64,000 nucleotides of DNA from Flexifilum sp963727545 (GCA_963727545.1 CAVSGS010000010.1:186001-250000), one strand, 5' to 3'. Numbered from the stretch's first letter, positions 36,501-45,674 are shown. Notes: generated by a model from the sequence alone, not told the origin. Numbers and translations are program-made.

Positions 36501-37262
36501 TCAGCCTTTGACCGCGGCGAGGATCACGTCCGGTGTATCGGTGATGATCCCGGACACGCCCAAAGCGACTAATCGCCGCGCCTCCGCCGGGTCGTTCACC
36601 GTCCAAGCGTTGACGATTTTGCCCTGCGCCTGTGCTTCCGCCATCGATGCGGCATCGATCAGGCTGAAATGCGGATGCTCCGCCTCGTGTGGGATCGTCT
36701 TGATCGTCTCGAACGCCACTGCGGGCGATTCTTTCGCGTACAGGAAGCCGATCGGCACGTCCGGCAGCGCCGCACGAAAGCGACTCAGCGCCAGCGGATT
36801 AAACGAGGAGATAATCACGCGCGTTTCCAGCCCGTGACGGCGGATGCAGTCCGCGACCAACTGCTCGACGCCATCGGTGTCGACCGACAGCGACTTGATC
36901 TCGACGTTGATGAACAGGCGTTTGCCCACCGCCTCGAACACCTCGTCGAGCGTTGGCACCGGCGTCCCGGCGAACTCCGGCGCGAACTTGACGCCTGCAT
37001 CCAGCGTCTTGATCTCCGCCAGCGTCTTTTCGGTGATCCGCCCCGTGCCGTCCGTCGTCTCGTCCACGTCGAAATTGTGCATAATCACGAGCTGCCCATC
37101 GCGCGAGCGATGTACGTCCAGCTCGATCCCCTGCGCGCCCTGCTCGACCGCCAGTTCGAACGCCGGGATCGTGTTCTGCGGGGCGTAAGCTCGCGCTCCG
37201 CGATGCCCGTAAACCAGCACCTCGCCGCCATACATAGCGGCGGTCACTTCGCTTGCATTCAT
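36501..37262 (-). CDS. Glycerophosphodiester phosphodiesterase
   Basis: The 253-residue protein has the GDPD signature: VYGHRGARAYAPQNTIPAF with the catalytic His, then GIELDVHRSRDGQLVIMHN with acidic metal ligands and the second His. It ends in VNAWTVNDPAEARRL, the usual C-terminal core. It releases sn-glycerol-3-phosphate from phospholipid head groups. Its position beside a phosphate transporter and a UgpBAE-like importer supports a UgpQ-like role in phosphorus scavenging. No signal peptide, so it should act in the cytoplasm. Confidence 0.92.
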   Translation of the reverse strand: MNASEVTAAMYGGEVLVYGHRGARAYAPQNTIPAFELAVEQGAQGIELDVHRSRDGQLVIMHNFDVDETTDGTGRITEKTLAEIKTLDAGVKFAPEFAGTPVPTLDEVFEAVGKRLFINVEIKSLSVDTDGVEQLVADCIRRHGLETRVIISSFNPLALSRFRAALPDVPIGFLYAKESPAVAFETIKTIPHEAEHPHFSLIDAASMAEAQAQGKIVNAWTVNDPAEARRLVALGVSGIITDTPDVILAAVKG

Positions 37263-37422
37263 GATAGTGTCCCTGTTGGCTGCATTTCAGCGTCGTTATG
37301 CTTGGGTAAGTTCCGCCCGAATCCGCCCGTCAGCCGACGATTTAAAGCGGCGAATACCGGAGCCATGAAGGTAGCGCGCGCGAGGAAGTTTAGCAATGCC
37401 CGTCAGCGCCAGCGCGGGCGAT

Positions 37423-38073
37423 TTAATAGAACTTTATCACAATGTCGCCGATAATATTGGCGGCTTGCTCGGCGCTGCCGACCGCGTGAACCATGTGCCG
37501 GTAAATCTCGCGCAGCTTGAGCATGTTCACGACTTCCTTGAGATTGTCCGGCTCGTTGAACAGGCTGGCGAGCGCCTCCGCATACTGTGTTTCCATCTGG
37601 TTTTCAATCGCCTTGATGCGCATGGCGTGATTCCCGGCGACGTTCGGGTGCTGCTCCAGCCGCTCCATCGCGTTGCGGATTTCTTCGGCGCTGTCGCAGA
37701 GCAGCCGCGCCATCTCGCCCAATTGCGGCGTCGGTGCAACGTTGAGGATGTCCATCTCATTGGTGGTTGAATAGGCGTAGTCGAGCACGTCGTCGATGGC
37801 GCGCGAGAGCGCAAACAAATCTTCGCGGTCGATCGGCGTGACGAAGCTGCGGTTGAGTTCGTCGATCAACATACGGCGTTCCTCGTCCGCCTGTTTCTCC
37901 AGTTCGCGAACGCGAATCGCGTTTTTCTTATTCGGGTGTTCCATGTAATCGACCAGCGCTTCCGTTCCCAAAGCGACCACAAACGCCTGCTCGCGCAGCC
38001 GGTCGATGAATTGATTAGGGCGATGCTGGAACCAAGTCCGCATTCCGCCTCGAAGTGTCGCTACCATGTTCAT
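37423..38073 (-). CDS. DUF47/PhoU-like Pit accessory protein
   Basis: The 216-residue all-helical protein belongs to the DUF47 family (FALSRAIDDVLDYAYSTTNE, LEKQADEERRMLIDELNRSF). Such genes are regularly paired with Pit transporters, and here the start overlaps the pit stop by 4 bp. It probably modulates phosphate uptake through the partner. Confidence 0.9.
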   Translation of the reverse strand: MNMVATLRGGMRTWFQHRPNQFIDRLREQAFVVALGTEALVDYMEHPNKKNAIRVRELEKQADEERRMLIDELNRSFVTPIDREDLFALSRAIDDVLDYAYSTTNEMDILNVAPTPQLGEMARLLCDSAEEIRNAMERLEQHPNVAGNHAMRIKAIENQMETQYAEALASLFNEPDNLKEVVNMLKLREIYRHMVHAVGSAEQAANIIGDIVIKFY

Positions 38074-39047
38074 ACCATCGCTCCTCTAATCACTAAGTAA
38101 CTGAGCGCACTGACTAGTCCTGAAAGCGGAATCGTCAACAGCCAAGCAGTAAAAATGTCCCGCAGCACGCCCCAGCGAACTTTCTGAATCCGGTCGGCAC
38201 TGCCCGCCCCGACGATCGCCGTCGTGACGATCTGCGACCCGCTGACCGGTCCACCGAGGATTGCCGCCCCGAACAGGATCAAATCCGAGGCGAGATCAGC
38301 ACCAAAGCCGTGAACCGGGCGGATTTTATAGAACTTGCCGCCCATCGTGTGGATCAGCCGCCAGCTGCCGACTAGGGTACCTAATCCGAGCGCCGCCGCG
38401 CTGAAAGCAACAACCCACAGCGGCACTTCAAACGCCTTCATCGAGCCGGAAGCGACCAGTACCAAGACCAGCACACCCATGCTTTTCTGACTGTCATTAG
38501 CGCTGAAGCTGATCGCCTTCAAGACGGTCAGAAAAACCTGCGCGCGTTTCAACCAGACGTTCAAGCGCGGCGTCGCGCTGCGGCACGTCCAATACGTCAG
38601 CTTGACCAGTATGAAGCTCACCAGCAAGCCCAGCACCGGCGAGATAAACAGCGCCAGCAGCGTCTTGGTCAACCCTTGGGCGAGGATCGCTTGCTGACCG
38701 AAGCCCGTCCAAGCCGCGCCGATCAAGCCACCGATCAACGCCTGCGAGATGCTCACCGGCAAGCCCCGCCACAGTGCGAACAGGCTCCACAACATCGCAC
38801 CGATCAGCCCCGCGCCAATCACCGGGAGCGTCGTCGCTTCCGGGGCAATCAACTGCGCGCCGATCGTGTTGGCGACGGCGGTTCCCAGCAAAAACGGTCC
38901 GACGAAGACGCTCACTGCCGCTAACCAGAACGCTTTCTGGCTGTTGAGCGCCCGCGACGAAATCGTTGTCGAGACGATGCTTGCCGAAACCAGTACCCCG
39001 TCCAAGTAGCCATACCCGAAAATCAATAGAACAACAAAGATCAGCAC
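38070..39047 (-). CDS. pit: Low-affinity inorganic phosphate transporter (Pit)
   Basis: The 325-residue transporter starts at GTG 39047; a stop codon (TAG) lies three codons upstream in frame. It shows about ten helices. The first repeat carries GYLDGVLVSASIVSTTISSR in place of the more usual GxxDxxN sequence. The second repeat retains SANDSQKSMG and GPVSGSQIVTTAIVGAG. The reduced first motif may be lineage-specific. It is coupled to the DUF47 gene, and a Pho-box-like repeat sits just upstream. Confidence 0.88.
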   Translation of the reverse strand: MLIFVVLLIFGYGYLDGVLVSASIVSTTISSRALNSQKAFWLAAVSVFVGPFLLGTAVANTIGAQLIAPEATTLPVIGAGLIGAMLWSLFALWRGLPVSISQALIGGLIGAAWTGFGQQAILAQGLTKTLLALFISPVLGLLVSFILVKLTYWTCRSATPRLNVWLKRAQVFLTVLKAISFSANDSQKSMGVLVLVLVASGSMKAFEVPLWVVAFSAAALGLGTLVGSWRLIHTMGGKFYKIRPVHGFGADLASDLILFGAAILGGPVSGSQIVTTAIVGAGSADRIQKVRWGVLRDIFTAWLLTIPLSGLVSALSYLVIRGAMV

Positions 39048-39071
39048 AATCCGCTAAAACCCATCGTAACT

Positions 39072-39106
39072 TTAAGAACACTTTAAGGATATGTTAAATT
39101 CCTTAA
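39072..39106 (-). promoter_or_regulatory. Pho-box-like TTAA repeats before pit
   Basis: TTAA occurs at 39072, 39083, 39094 and 39103, giving spacings of 11, 11 and 9 bp. Eleven-bp phased repeats are the layout of PhoB/PhoP sites, though the core sequence here (CTTTAAG/GTTAAA) differs from the E. coli consensus. It is 25 bp upstream of the Pit start on the minus strand. Confidence 0.5.
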
Positions 39107-39217
39107 AATTGCAATAATCTTTGCGTTGAATCACCAAAGAGAGTCTTATTTCTGGTCTCGATGCGGAACAGTGTTATGCGCTTGAGTGGGGAGTGTGCGC
39201 AACCCCCTAGGCAAAAG

Positions 39218-39253
39218 CCCCCTCTCCTAGGGAGAGGGGGTTGGGGGTGAGGT
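39218..39253. repeat. CCCTCTCC-type intergenic palindromic repeat
   Basis: CCCCCTCTCC (39218-39227) pairs with GGAGAGGGGG (39231-39240), followed by TTGGGGGTGAGG. A closely similar unit occurs at 60467-60504 and a looser one at 49265-49302. All are in gene-end spaces. It lies just past the stop of the UgpE-like gene. Confidence 0.7.
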
Positions 39254-39260
39254 TGTTTAA

Positions 39261-40103
39261 CTATTTGTCGCGTGTGAGGGCAAAGCCGTGCAGGAAGCTT
39301 TCCTGCAAGAACAGGAAGACGATCAATGGCGGAATCGAGGCGATCACCGCTGCTGCCAGCGCGACCCCCCAGTTACCCTGATCGAGCGCGTCGGACGTAA
39401 TCGCTTTCAGCGCCACCTGCACCAGTTGGCGATTGTTGTCGTTGATGATCAGCAGGGGCCAGAGATATTGATTCCACACGCCGATGAACTGGATCATCCC
39501 CAGCGCGCCGATCACGTTCCACGACATCGGGATCAGCACGCTCCGCAGATAGCGGAACGCGCTCGCCCCGTCGATCTGCGCGGCGTCCGCCAGTTCCGCC
39601 GGAATGTTCATAAAATGCTGGCGGAACAGCAGCGTGCCGGTCGCGCTGGCGAGGAACGGCATGACCAGCGCTTGAAACTGATTCGTCCACTTCAACTGCC
39701 CCATCAACCGGTAGAGCGCCACGATCAGGATGTCGGTCGGCATCATGAGCGTCAGCACGACGAAGATGAACAGAAAACCGCGCAGCGGGAAGCGGAAATA
39801 GACGAACGCCGTCCCCGCCAGCAGCGACGTGATCGTCTTGCCCAGCGTCACACAGATCGCCACCAAGATCGTGTTGCCCATCAACTCGACCAGATGGCTA
39901 GTCGTCAGCGCGCTGGTATAGTTCTGAACGAACTGGTCGCCGAATTGCAGATTCGGCGGATACGCCATGATTTGCCCCAGATTCTGCGTCGATTTGATGA
40001 TCGAGAACAGCATCGGAAAACCGATGATCGCGCACATCACGATCAAAATGATGTGCGTCAGATACTTCGGGCGATTCTGATAGGATTTCGTGGCGTTACG
40101 CAT
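39261..40103 (-). CDS. ugpE: UgpE-like ABC permease (glycerol-3-phosphate type)
   Basis: The 280-residue permease has six helices. Its docking loop is DAAQIDGASAFRYLRSVLIP, and the sequence around FRQHFMNIPAELADAA matches UgpE/MalG. The start overlaps the UgpA-like stop by 8 bp. Substrate assignment depends on the binding protein and phosphodiesterase context and is moderately supported. Confidence 0.85.
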   Translation of the reverse strand: MRNATKSYQNRPKYLTHIILIVMCAIIGFPMLFSIIKSTQNLGQIMAYPPNLQFGDQFVQNYTSALTTSHLVELMGNTILVAICVTLGKTITSLLAGTAFVYFRFPLRGFLFIFVVLTLMMPTDILIVALYRLMGQLKWTNQFQALVMPFLASATGTLLFRQHFMNIPAELADAAQIDGASAFRYLRSVLIPMSWNVIGALGMIQFIGVWNQYLWPLLIINDNNRQLVQVALKAITSDALDQGNWGVALAAAVIASIPPLIVFLFLQESFLHGFALTRDK

Positions 40104-41019
40104 TGTAAGTTACGCTCCGTTCGGTCGTGCGGAACTGGAAAATAGTCAGACCGGCGACCAACACGAACAACATGACCGATTGCGTCGCCGCCATGCCAAT
40201 GTTGTGATTAATTCGCAGGTCGAGGTACAGATTGTAAATCAGCACGGTCGTCGAATTTGACGGTCCGGGTCCAGCCAATACGTCAATGGTTCCAAAAATG
40301 TCGAAGAAGGAATAAGTCAGGTTAGTAATCAGCAAGAAGAAGGTGAACGGCGAGAGCAGCGGGAAAATGATCCGCCGGAAGCGCACCCACGCATTCGCGC
40401 CGTCAATCGACGCCGCTTCCAAGAGGTCGTTATCGACATTTTGCAACCCGGCGAGATAAAAAATCACGTTGTAGCCCAGATTTTTCCAAATCGACGCCAC
40501 GATCACCAGCAGCGGCGCAAGGACAGGATCACCGAGCCAGTTGGGTTTGGTGTGAAAAACCTCGCCCCAAGCGTAATTGATTACGCCCACCACCGGGTTG
40601 AACATGAACAGGAAGATCACGCCGATGATCGCCGGAGAAATCGCGTAGGGCCAGATCAGCAGCGTGCGATAAATCCGAATCCCGCGAATTTTCTGGTTCG
40701 CCAGCATCGCCGTCCCCAGCGAGATCGCCAGCCCGCCAATCACAATCGTCAGCGAAAACACGATCGAGCGCAAGACGACGAGCACGTAGCTGTTCTTGAC
40801 CAGCAGCGTTCCGCTCGCCATCCGCGTGATCTGCGGATCGAGCAGGCGTGTGTAATTGTCAAAGCCAAGAAAAGTTAGGTCGATGCCATTCGGCGCTGAC
40901 CTATAGAAGCTCAAATTGAAGGTGCTCAAGATCGGATAGTACAGAAACAGCACAAGGATAATTAAGGTGGGTAACAGCAGAAGATAGGGCATCCGCCGAT
41001 TGCGAAAAACCGCCTGCAT
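40096..41019 (-). CDS. ugpA: UgpA-like ABC permease (glycerol-3-phosphate type)
   Basis: The 307-residue permease has six helices (PYLLLLPTLIILVLFLYYPI). Its docking loop LEAASIDGANAWVRFRRIIF and LLITNLTYSFFDIFGTIDVL match UgpA. It lies between the binding-protein gene, after a stem-loop, and the overlapping UgpE-like gene. No UgpC ATPase is present, so a shared ATPase is implied. Confidence 0.85.
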   Translation of the reverse strand: MQAVFRNRRMPYLLLLPTLIILVLFLYYPILSTFNLSFYRSAPNGIDLTFLGFDNYTRLLDPQITRMASGTLLVKNSYVLVVLRSIVFSLTIVIGGLAISLGTAMLANQKIRGIRIYRTLLIWPYAISPAIIGVIFLFMFNPVVGVINYAWGEVFHTKPNWLGDPVLAPLLVIVASIWKNLGYNVIFYLAGLQNVDNDLLEAASIDGANAWVRFRRIIFPLLSPFTFFLLITNLTYSFFDIFGTIDVLAGPGPSNSTTVLIYNLYLDLRINHNIGMAATQSVMLFVLVAGLTIFQFRTTERSVTYNA

Positions 41020-41121
41020 TGTGGACGTTCCTCTTTTAAACGCTGCCTAACCACACGCCAACCATGTTAACACGGCAGAGACGCGCAGGCGTACAGCAAC
41101 TCACCATCGCAAATGTAAAAC

Positions 41122-41158
41122 GGGCGGGTCTAGGCTTGCGAAGCAAGCACACCCGCCC
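41122..41158 (-). other. Stem-loop between UgpB-like and UgpA-like genes
   Basis: An 8-bp outer stem (GGGCGGGT with ACCCGCCC) and an inner GCTTGC-GAA-GCAAGC hairpin are joined by a small internal loop. There is no T-run. It matches the position of the hairpins in the other two importer operons. Confidence 0.65.
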
Positions 41159-41210
41159 TCATCGATTGACACGATTACGCTAATCCGTCAGCACACGAAC
41201 CAAGCAAGGT

Positions 41211-42551
41211 CTACGACAGACGACTGTTGTAGTCCTCAAGCGCGGCGTCGGCTTGTGCTTTCGCGTCCGCCAGCGCTGCATCGATGTCGCCACCGTTGAC
41301 AACGCTCTGGATCGCCTGATCGACGATAGTCCGAATCTGCGGGAAGGGACCCATGATCGCGCCAGCCGTCGCCGAGTTGACTTCGGCGTCTGCCAGTTGG
41401 TTGACTGCCGTAAGCTGGTTCGGATTCTCGGTGAAGTAACCTTCGGCTTCCAGAATTGCCTGTGCGCCCTTGGTATCCGGCATGTAGCCCGTGCCCTTGT
41501 GCCAGCGCGCCATCTGCTCCGGCGCTTCCAGCCACATCAGGAATTCGGCAGCAGCCGCATTTTCCGCATCAGTGTTCGAGGAGCTTACCCACAGGCTCGC
41601 GCCGCCGATGATCACGCCCTGACGCGGGACGTCGCCATTGGTCGGGAAGAAGCCGGTGCCCAGCTCGAAGCCAGCGTCTTGAGCGGCAGTCGTGAAGCCG
41701 CGCAGTGCGCCCGTGCTCTCAAGGATGATGGCAGCTTGTTGGGCGTTGAAAATCTGGTTCGCGCCCTGATTGTCTTCCAGCTTGCCGGTATAGGTCCAGT
41801 AACCCTTGTCGTTGATGTCTTTCCAGAACTGCATGATCGCCTTGGCGGCGTCGCTGGTCAGGTTGGTCTCGGTTGCGCGACCCTGACGACCGTTGCCGTT
41901 ATTCGCGAGTTCTTGACCCTGAAGCGCCATCCACTGCTCGAAGTACCAACCGTAGATCTGCATACTGATGCAGTACGGCGCGGCGTTCGCCGCCATGATC
42001 GCTTCGCAGTCGGCTTCCAGTTCCTGCCACGTGGCGGGCGGGGTTTCCGGATCGAGACCAGCGGCTTTGAACATGTCTTTGTTGTAGTACAGCAGCGGGG
42101 TCGAGTTGTTCCACGGCAGCGACCACAGCGTGTCATTGACCGTGAAGTAGCTGGTCAGCGGCGGCATCATGTCGTCTTTGATCTGCGTGAGTTGATCGTC
42201 GGAGAGGATCGACTGCAACGGCGCGAAGAACCCGGAGTCGATTGCCAGCGGCGTGCCGAGGTCGAAAATCTGCGAGACGTTTGGACCTTCGCCCTGCCCC
42301 GCAGCTTGGATCACGGCATCCAGCGCTTCGTTGTAGCTCGTGCCCTTGCGCTGTTCGGTGACGACAATATTCGGGTGCGAGGCATTGAAATCAGCGACCA
42401 GATCAGTGACGACCTGACCATTGTTGCCACCCATCGCGTGCCAGAAAGCCAACTCGACGGGAGTATCTTGGGCAGCGGCAAAATTGACGATGCCGAGGAG
42501 CGTGATTGCCACCACACTCATCAAAACAATCAGTAAACGGTTCTTACGCAT
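41211..42551 (-). CDS. ugpB: UgpB-like binding protein (sn-glycerol-3-phosphate type)
   Basis: ATG at 42551 is 8 nt after AAGGA; an ATG at 42560 is too close. A Sec signal (LLIVLMSVVAITLLGIVNF) precedes the mature ELAFWHAMGGNNGQVVTDLV, which aligns with UgpB openings. The interior AGQGEGPNVSQIFDLGTPLA and the C-terminal PDTKGAQAILEAEG fit family 1 binding proteins of this subgroup. Proximity to GDPD and Pit suggests phosphodiester or glycerol-phosphate uptake under phosphate control. A generic sugar ligand cannot be excluded. Confidence 0.85.
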   Translation of the reverse strand: MRKNRLLIVLMSVVAITLLGIVNFAAAQDTPVELAFWHAMGGNNGQVVTDLVADFNASHPNIVVTEQRKGTSYNEALDAVIQAAGQGEGPNVSQIFDLGTPLAIDSGFFAPLQSILSDDQLTQIKDDMMPPLTSYFTVNDTLWSLPWNNSTPLLYYNKDMFKAAGLDPETPPATWQELEADCEAIMAANAAPYCISMQIYGWYFEQWMALQGQELANNGNGRQGRATETNLTSDAAKAIMQFWKDINDKGYWTYTGKLEDNQGANQIFNAQQAAIILESTGALRGFTTAAQDAGFELGTGFFPTNGDVPRQGVIIGGASLWVSSSNTDAENAAAAEFLMWLEAPEQMARWHKGTGYMPDTKGAQAILEAEGYFTENPNQLTAVNQLADAEVNSATAGAIMGPFPQIRTIVDQAIQSVVNGGDIDAALADAKAQADAALEDYNSRLS

Positions 42552-42560
42552 CACATGCAT

Positions 42561-42946
42561 CCTTTTTGTATGACGGGTTATTCACCCAAAAACCACCCAT
42601 AATTTTAGTGCTGCCAGATTAACGTATGGACGTATTTGTTTTAACTCCTATTCACATTCCGCCTGTAGCCAATGACACCGACTGACTTATCGAAGCGAAC
42701 AGGCTTGATCTTGTGGACCAGCTACGCGATCAAGTCACAACCTCGCCCGAACCAGCCAATGTTAAATCTCTTAACAATTCTACCGATTAACGCGTCACAT
42801 TACCAATCAGTCCACTTTTTCCTTCGGCATTTTGCCCAAACTGCTTGACGCTCACCGAAAACAGGTCTATCGTTGTCCTAGACTGACCGTTCGGTCTAGG
42901 CTGACCAGTCGGTCTAGAGCATTTCGACGATGAGAAAAGGATTGCT
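42561..42946. other. Divergent intergenic region, 386 bp
   Basis: It lies between the UgpB-like gene and the TetR gene. The TetR side carries TTGACG (42845-42850) with TATCGT after 17 bp, directly followed by the 18-bp repeat operator. TTAA pairs are scattered through 42640-42800 but not in a phased array that would make a convincing Pho box. Confidence 0.5.
42883..42918 (+). promoter_or_regulatory. Tandem TetR operator
   Basis: Two 18-bp direct repeats, CTGACCGTTCGGTCTAGG and CTGACCAGTCGGTCTAGA, lie side by side. Each holds an inverted GACC-N-GGTC core. They immediately follow a weak promoter and end about 30 bp before the TetR start, as expected for an autoregulatory site. Confidence 0.8.
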
Positions 42947-43555
42947 ATGCCTAACGACCCCAAAGCCGACCGGAAGCAGGAAATCTTGATGGCGGCGCTG
43001 CAAGCCTTCGCCGAAAAAGGCTACGACAAAACCACCGTTGAAGACATTGTCCGCATCAGTGGCTTGAGCAAAGGCACCCTCTATTGGTACTTCACCAATA
43101 AAGAGGCGATCTTCGCCGGGCTGGTGGACATGGTGTTCGAGGGCATGTGGCTGCCCTTCCAACAAGTCACTCAGCAAACCATCGGTCAGCCGCCCCCGGA
43201 ACGGCTGCGCCAACTGCTGCTGAATATGTCGGCATCGGTCGATGATTCGCTCAATTGGATCGGTCTGTATGCCGATTTCTTCAATCAGGCATGGCAGAAG
43301 CCCGCCATCCACGAGCAGTTCACCGAGTTCTACCGACGTTTAATCGGCGTCATCGAACCGATTGTGCAGCAAGGCATCGACGACGGCATTTTCCTTCCGG
43401 TTGATCCGTCAGTGACGGCGCGCATGTTGATCGGCGCGCTCGACGGCTACTGGTTTCAGCAAATTCTCGACGTCGGCGCCGCGCAGCCAGTCATGCTGCT
43501 CTTCGCCGACACCATCATCAGGGGGTTAATGAAAAACGATGCCAACAACCGTTGA
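42947..43555 (+). CDS. TetR-family repressor
   Basis: The 202-residue protein has an N-terminal helix-turn-helix (KQEILMAALQAFAEKGYDKT, TVEDIVRISGLSKGTLYWYF) and a C-terminal ligand domain of the AcrR/YcdC type. Its 3' end overlaps the start of an ABC exporter ATPase by 17 bp, so it is co-transcribed with the exporter and probably represses it through the tandem operator. Confidence 0.92.
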   Translation: MPNDPKADRKQEILMAALQAFAEKGYDKTTVEDIVRISGLSKGTLYWYFTNKEAIFAGLVDMVFEGMWLPFQQVTQQTIGQPPPERLRQLLLNMSASVDDSLNWIGLYADFFNQAWQKPAIHEQFTEFYRRLIGVIEPIVQQGIDDGIFLPVDPSVTARMLIGALDGYWFQQILDVGAAQPVMLLFADTIIRGLMKNDANNR

Positions 43556-44544
43556 CTCCGCAGTGCTCATCCGCGACGCTTCCCGGCGTTTCGGATCGAT
43601 TACCGCACTCGATCACCTCAGCCTCGCCATTCAGCCGGGCGAGTTATTCGGCATTTTGGGACCGGACGGCGCGGGCAAAACCACCCTGCTCCGCCTGATC
43701 GCCGCCGTGCTCGACCCGACCGACCTGACGACACACGGCTGGCGCGGGCGCGTCGAGCAGATGATCCATCCGCCAACCGGACAGGTCACTGTCGCCGGTT
43801 TCGACACGGTGACTCCAGCCGCAGCGCGTCAAAGCTCAGATCGGCTACATGCCGCAGACCTTCGGTTTGTACGGCGACCTCTCGGTCAGCGAAAACCTGA
43901 CCTTCGCCGCCGACATCTTCGGCGTCCCCCAGCGCGAGCGCGCCGACCGCTTCAAGGAGTTGCTCGCCTTTGCCGGACTGGAACACTTCCGCGACCGCCG
44001 CGCCGCCGTCCTCTCCGGCGGTATGAAGAAGAAACTCGCCCTCGCCTGCGCCTTGATCCACCGTCCGCAAATCCTGCTGCTCGACGAGCCGACCACCGGT
44101 GTCGATCCGGTCGCCCGCCGCGATTTCTGGGATCTGCTCTCGCGCCTGCATGGGCAGGGGATCACCGCCATCGTCACCACGCCCTATATGGACGAAGCCG
44201 AGCGCTGCAACCGCGTCGTCCTGCTGCTCAATGGGCGGGTGCTGGCACAAGGCACGCCGCAGGCGATCAAAACGCGCGTCCCCGGCTCGGTACTCAGCCT
44301 GCGCGGAGTCGACATCCACGCCGCCGAGCGCGCCCTTCAGGGTCTGGATGGGCTGATCGACATACAAACCTATGGCGATCAACTCAACCTGATCGTGAGC
44401 GGCGACGCCGAGCGGTTACAAGCCGACGTATCCCTGAGGCTGGAAGGAGCCGGACTGACCGGCGCAGCCTTCGACCACCTGCCCATCAGTATGGAAGAAG
44501 CCTTCATCTACTTGGTGACCGCGGCGAAAGGGGAACGATCATGA
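43539..44544 (+). pseudogene. ABC-2 exporter ATPase, one frameshift
   Basis: Residues 1-97 give the first part of an ATPase with Walker A GPDGAGKT. Near 43828 the frame breaks; in the next frame it continues KAQIGYMPQTFGLYGDLSVS, signature LSGGMKKK, Walker B ILLLDEPTTGVDPVARRDFW and a C-terminal domain to a TGA at 44542. One extra base near GCGCGTCAAAG would explain the break. The original frame happens to stay open through to the permease, producing a false 711-codon frame that should not be annotated as a fusion. It overlaps the permease start (ATGA). Confidence 0.8.
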
Positions 44545-45674
44545 TCCATTACCGCGCGATTGTTCGCAAAGAGTTCTATCAAATCATCCGCGACCCCGGC
44601 ACGCTGATCCTGCTGACGCTGGGACCGGTCTTTCTGCTGCTGGTGTTCGTCTACATGCTGACTTCGGACGTGCGCGACGTGCCGACCGCCATTGTCGATC
44701 AATCCAACAACGAAGCCTCGCAGCACTTGATCGCCACGCTCGACGCCGCGCCGGAAATCCACATCAGCGACCACTTACAGAGCGTTGACGCGGCGAACCC
44801 GCTCTTCGACAAGGGCGCGATCCGCCTGCTGGTCGTTATTCCGCCCAACTACGGCAACACCCTCGCCTTGATGACCGGCGGCGCCTCCCAGTTCCAGATC
44901 GTCGTCGATGGCACCGAGCCGGTCTCCGCTGAGCGCGCGCTGGAGAAAATCTACACGATTGTCGAGGACGACCTGCGCCAAATTGTCAGCCAATCGCCGG
45001 TTGGTGGACTGCTCGCTTCCTTAATGGACAGTCCTGTCACCATCGAGACGACCGACCTCTATAATCCTAATTTGCGCGGTCTGATCGGCTATTTCCCCGG
45101 CATCGCCGCCATGGTGCTCTCGCTGCCCGGTATCGCGCTGACCCTCGCCATCGTCCGCGAGCGCGAACTCGGCACGCTGGAGAACCTCGTCGCCACGCCG
45201 ATCAGCAAGTTAGGGCTGCTGCTCGGCAAGATCACACCCTATCTGATTTTCGGCACCTTCGACGCCCTGCTGATCGTCGGCGTCGGGCGGGTGCTGTTCG
45301 ACATGCCCTTTCGCGGGAATCTGTTGGCGTACCTGTTCGTCTCGTTCATCTTCATGATCTCCAACATGGGCTTGGGCTTGCTGATCTCGGTGCTGGTGCG
45401 TTCGCAGCAGACCGCGATGATCGTCGCCCTGCTGATCTTCCTCCTCCCCGGCTTCTTCTTGTCCGGCGTCTTCTTCCCCACGTGGGCGATGCCGCTGATC
45501 CTCCGCCTCGACCTACTGGCGCTGCCGATTACCCATTACGTCGCCATCAGTCAGGGGATGTATCTGCAGGGGACACCGATCGGCAGTTTCGGCTGGAATG
45601 TCGTCGCCTTGGCGGCGCTCAGCGTCGCCATGCTCGCCCTGTCGATGCTGGTCTTTAGAAAGAAGGTGGCATGA
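44541..45674 (+). CDS. ABC-2 type exporter permease
   Basis: ATG at 44541 overlaps the ATPase stop. The 377-residue protein has an N-terminal helix (LILLTLGPVFLLLVFVYML), a large extracytoplasmic domain (about 45-180) and five C-terminal helices, with ERELGTLENLVATPISKLGL as the cytoplasmic coupling element. This is the YhhJ/YbhR layout. It pairs with the next permease, whose start overlaps by 4 bp. Confidence 0.9.
   Translation: MIHYRAIVRKEFYQIIRDPGTLILLTLGPVFLLLVFVYMLTSDVRDVPTAIVDQSNNEASQHLIATLDAAPEIHISDHLQSVDAANPLFDKGAIRLLVVIPPNYGNTLALMTGGASQFQIVVDGTEPVSAERALEKIYTIVEDDLRQIVSQSPVGGLLASLMDSPVTIETTDLYNPNLRGLIGYFPGIAAMVLSLPGIALTLAIVRERELGTLENLVATPISKLGLLLGKITPYLIFGTFDALLIVGVGRVLFDMPFRGNLLAYLFVSFIFMISNMGLGLLISVLVRSQQTAMIVALLIFLLPGFFLSGVFFPTWAMPLILRLDLLALPITHYVAISQGMYLQGTPIGSFGWNVVALAALSVAMLALSMLVFRKKVA

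Noticed and set aside
41253..42536. 427-codon open frame on the plus strand
   Set aside because: Antisense shadow of the UgpB-like gene; no recognisable domain.
42640..42800. TTAA pairs as a Pho box before the UgpB-like gene
   Set aside because: Spacing is irregular apart from one 22-bp pair; not convincing next to the clear array at 39072.
43539..45674. 711-codon ATPase-permease fusion
   Set aside because: The middle third is the wrong reading frame of the ATPase; real ATPase motifs are in another frame and the permease has its own ATGA-overlapped start.
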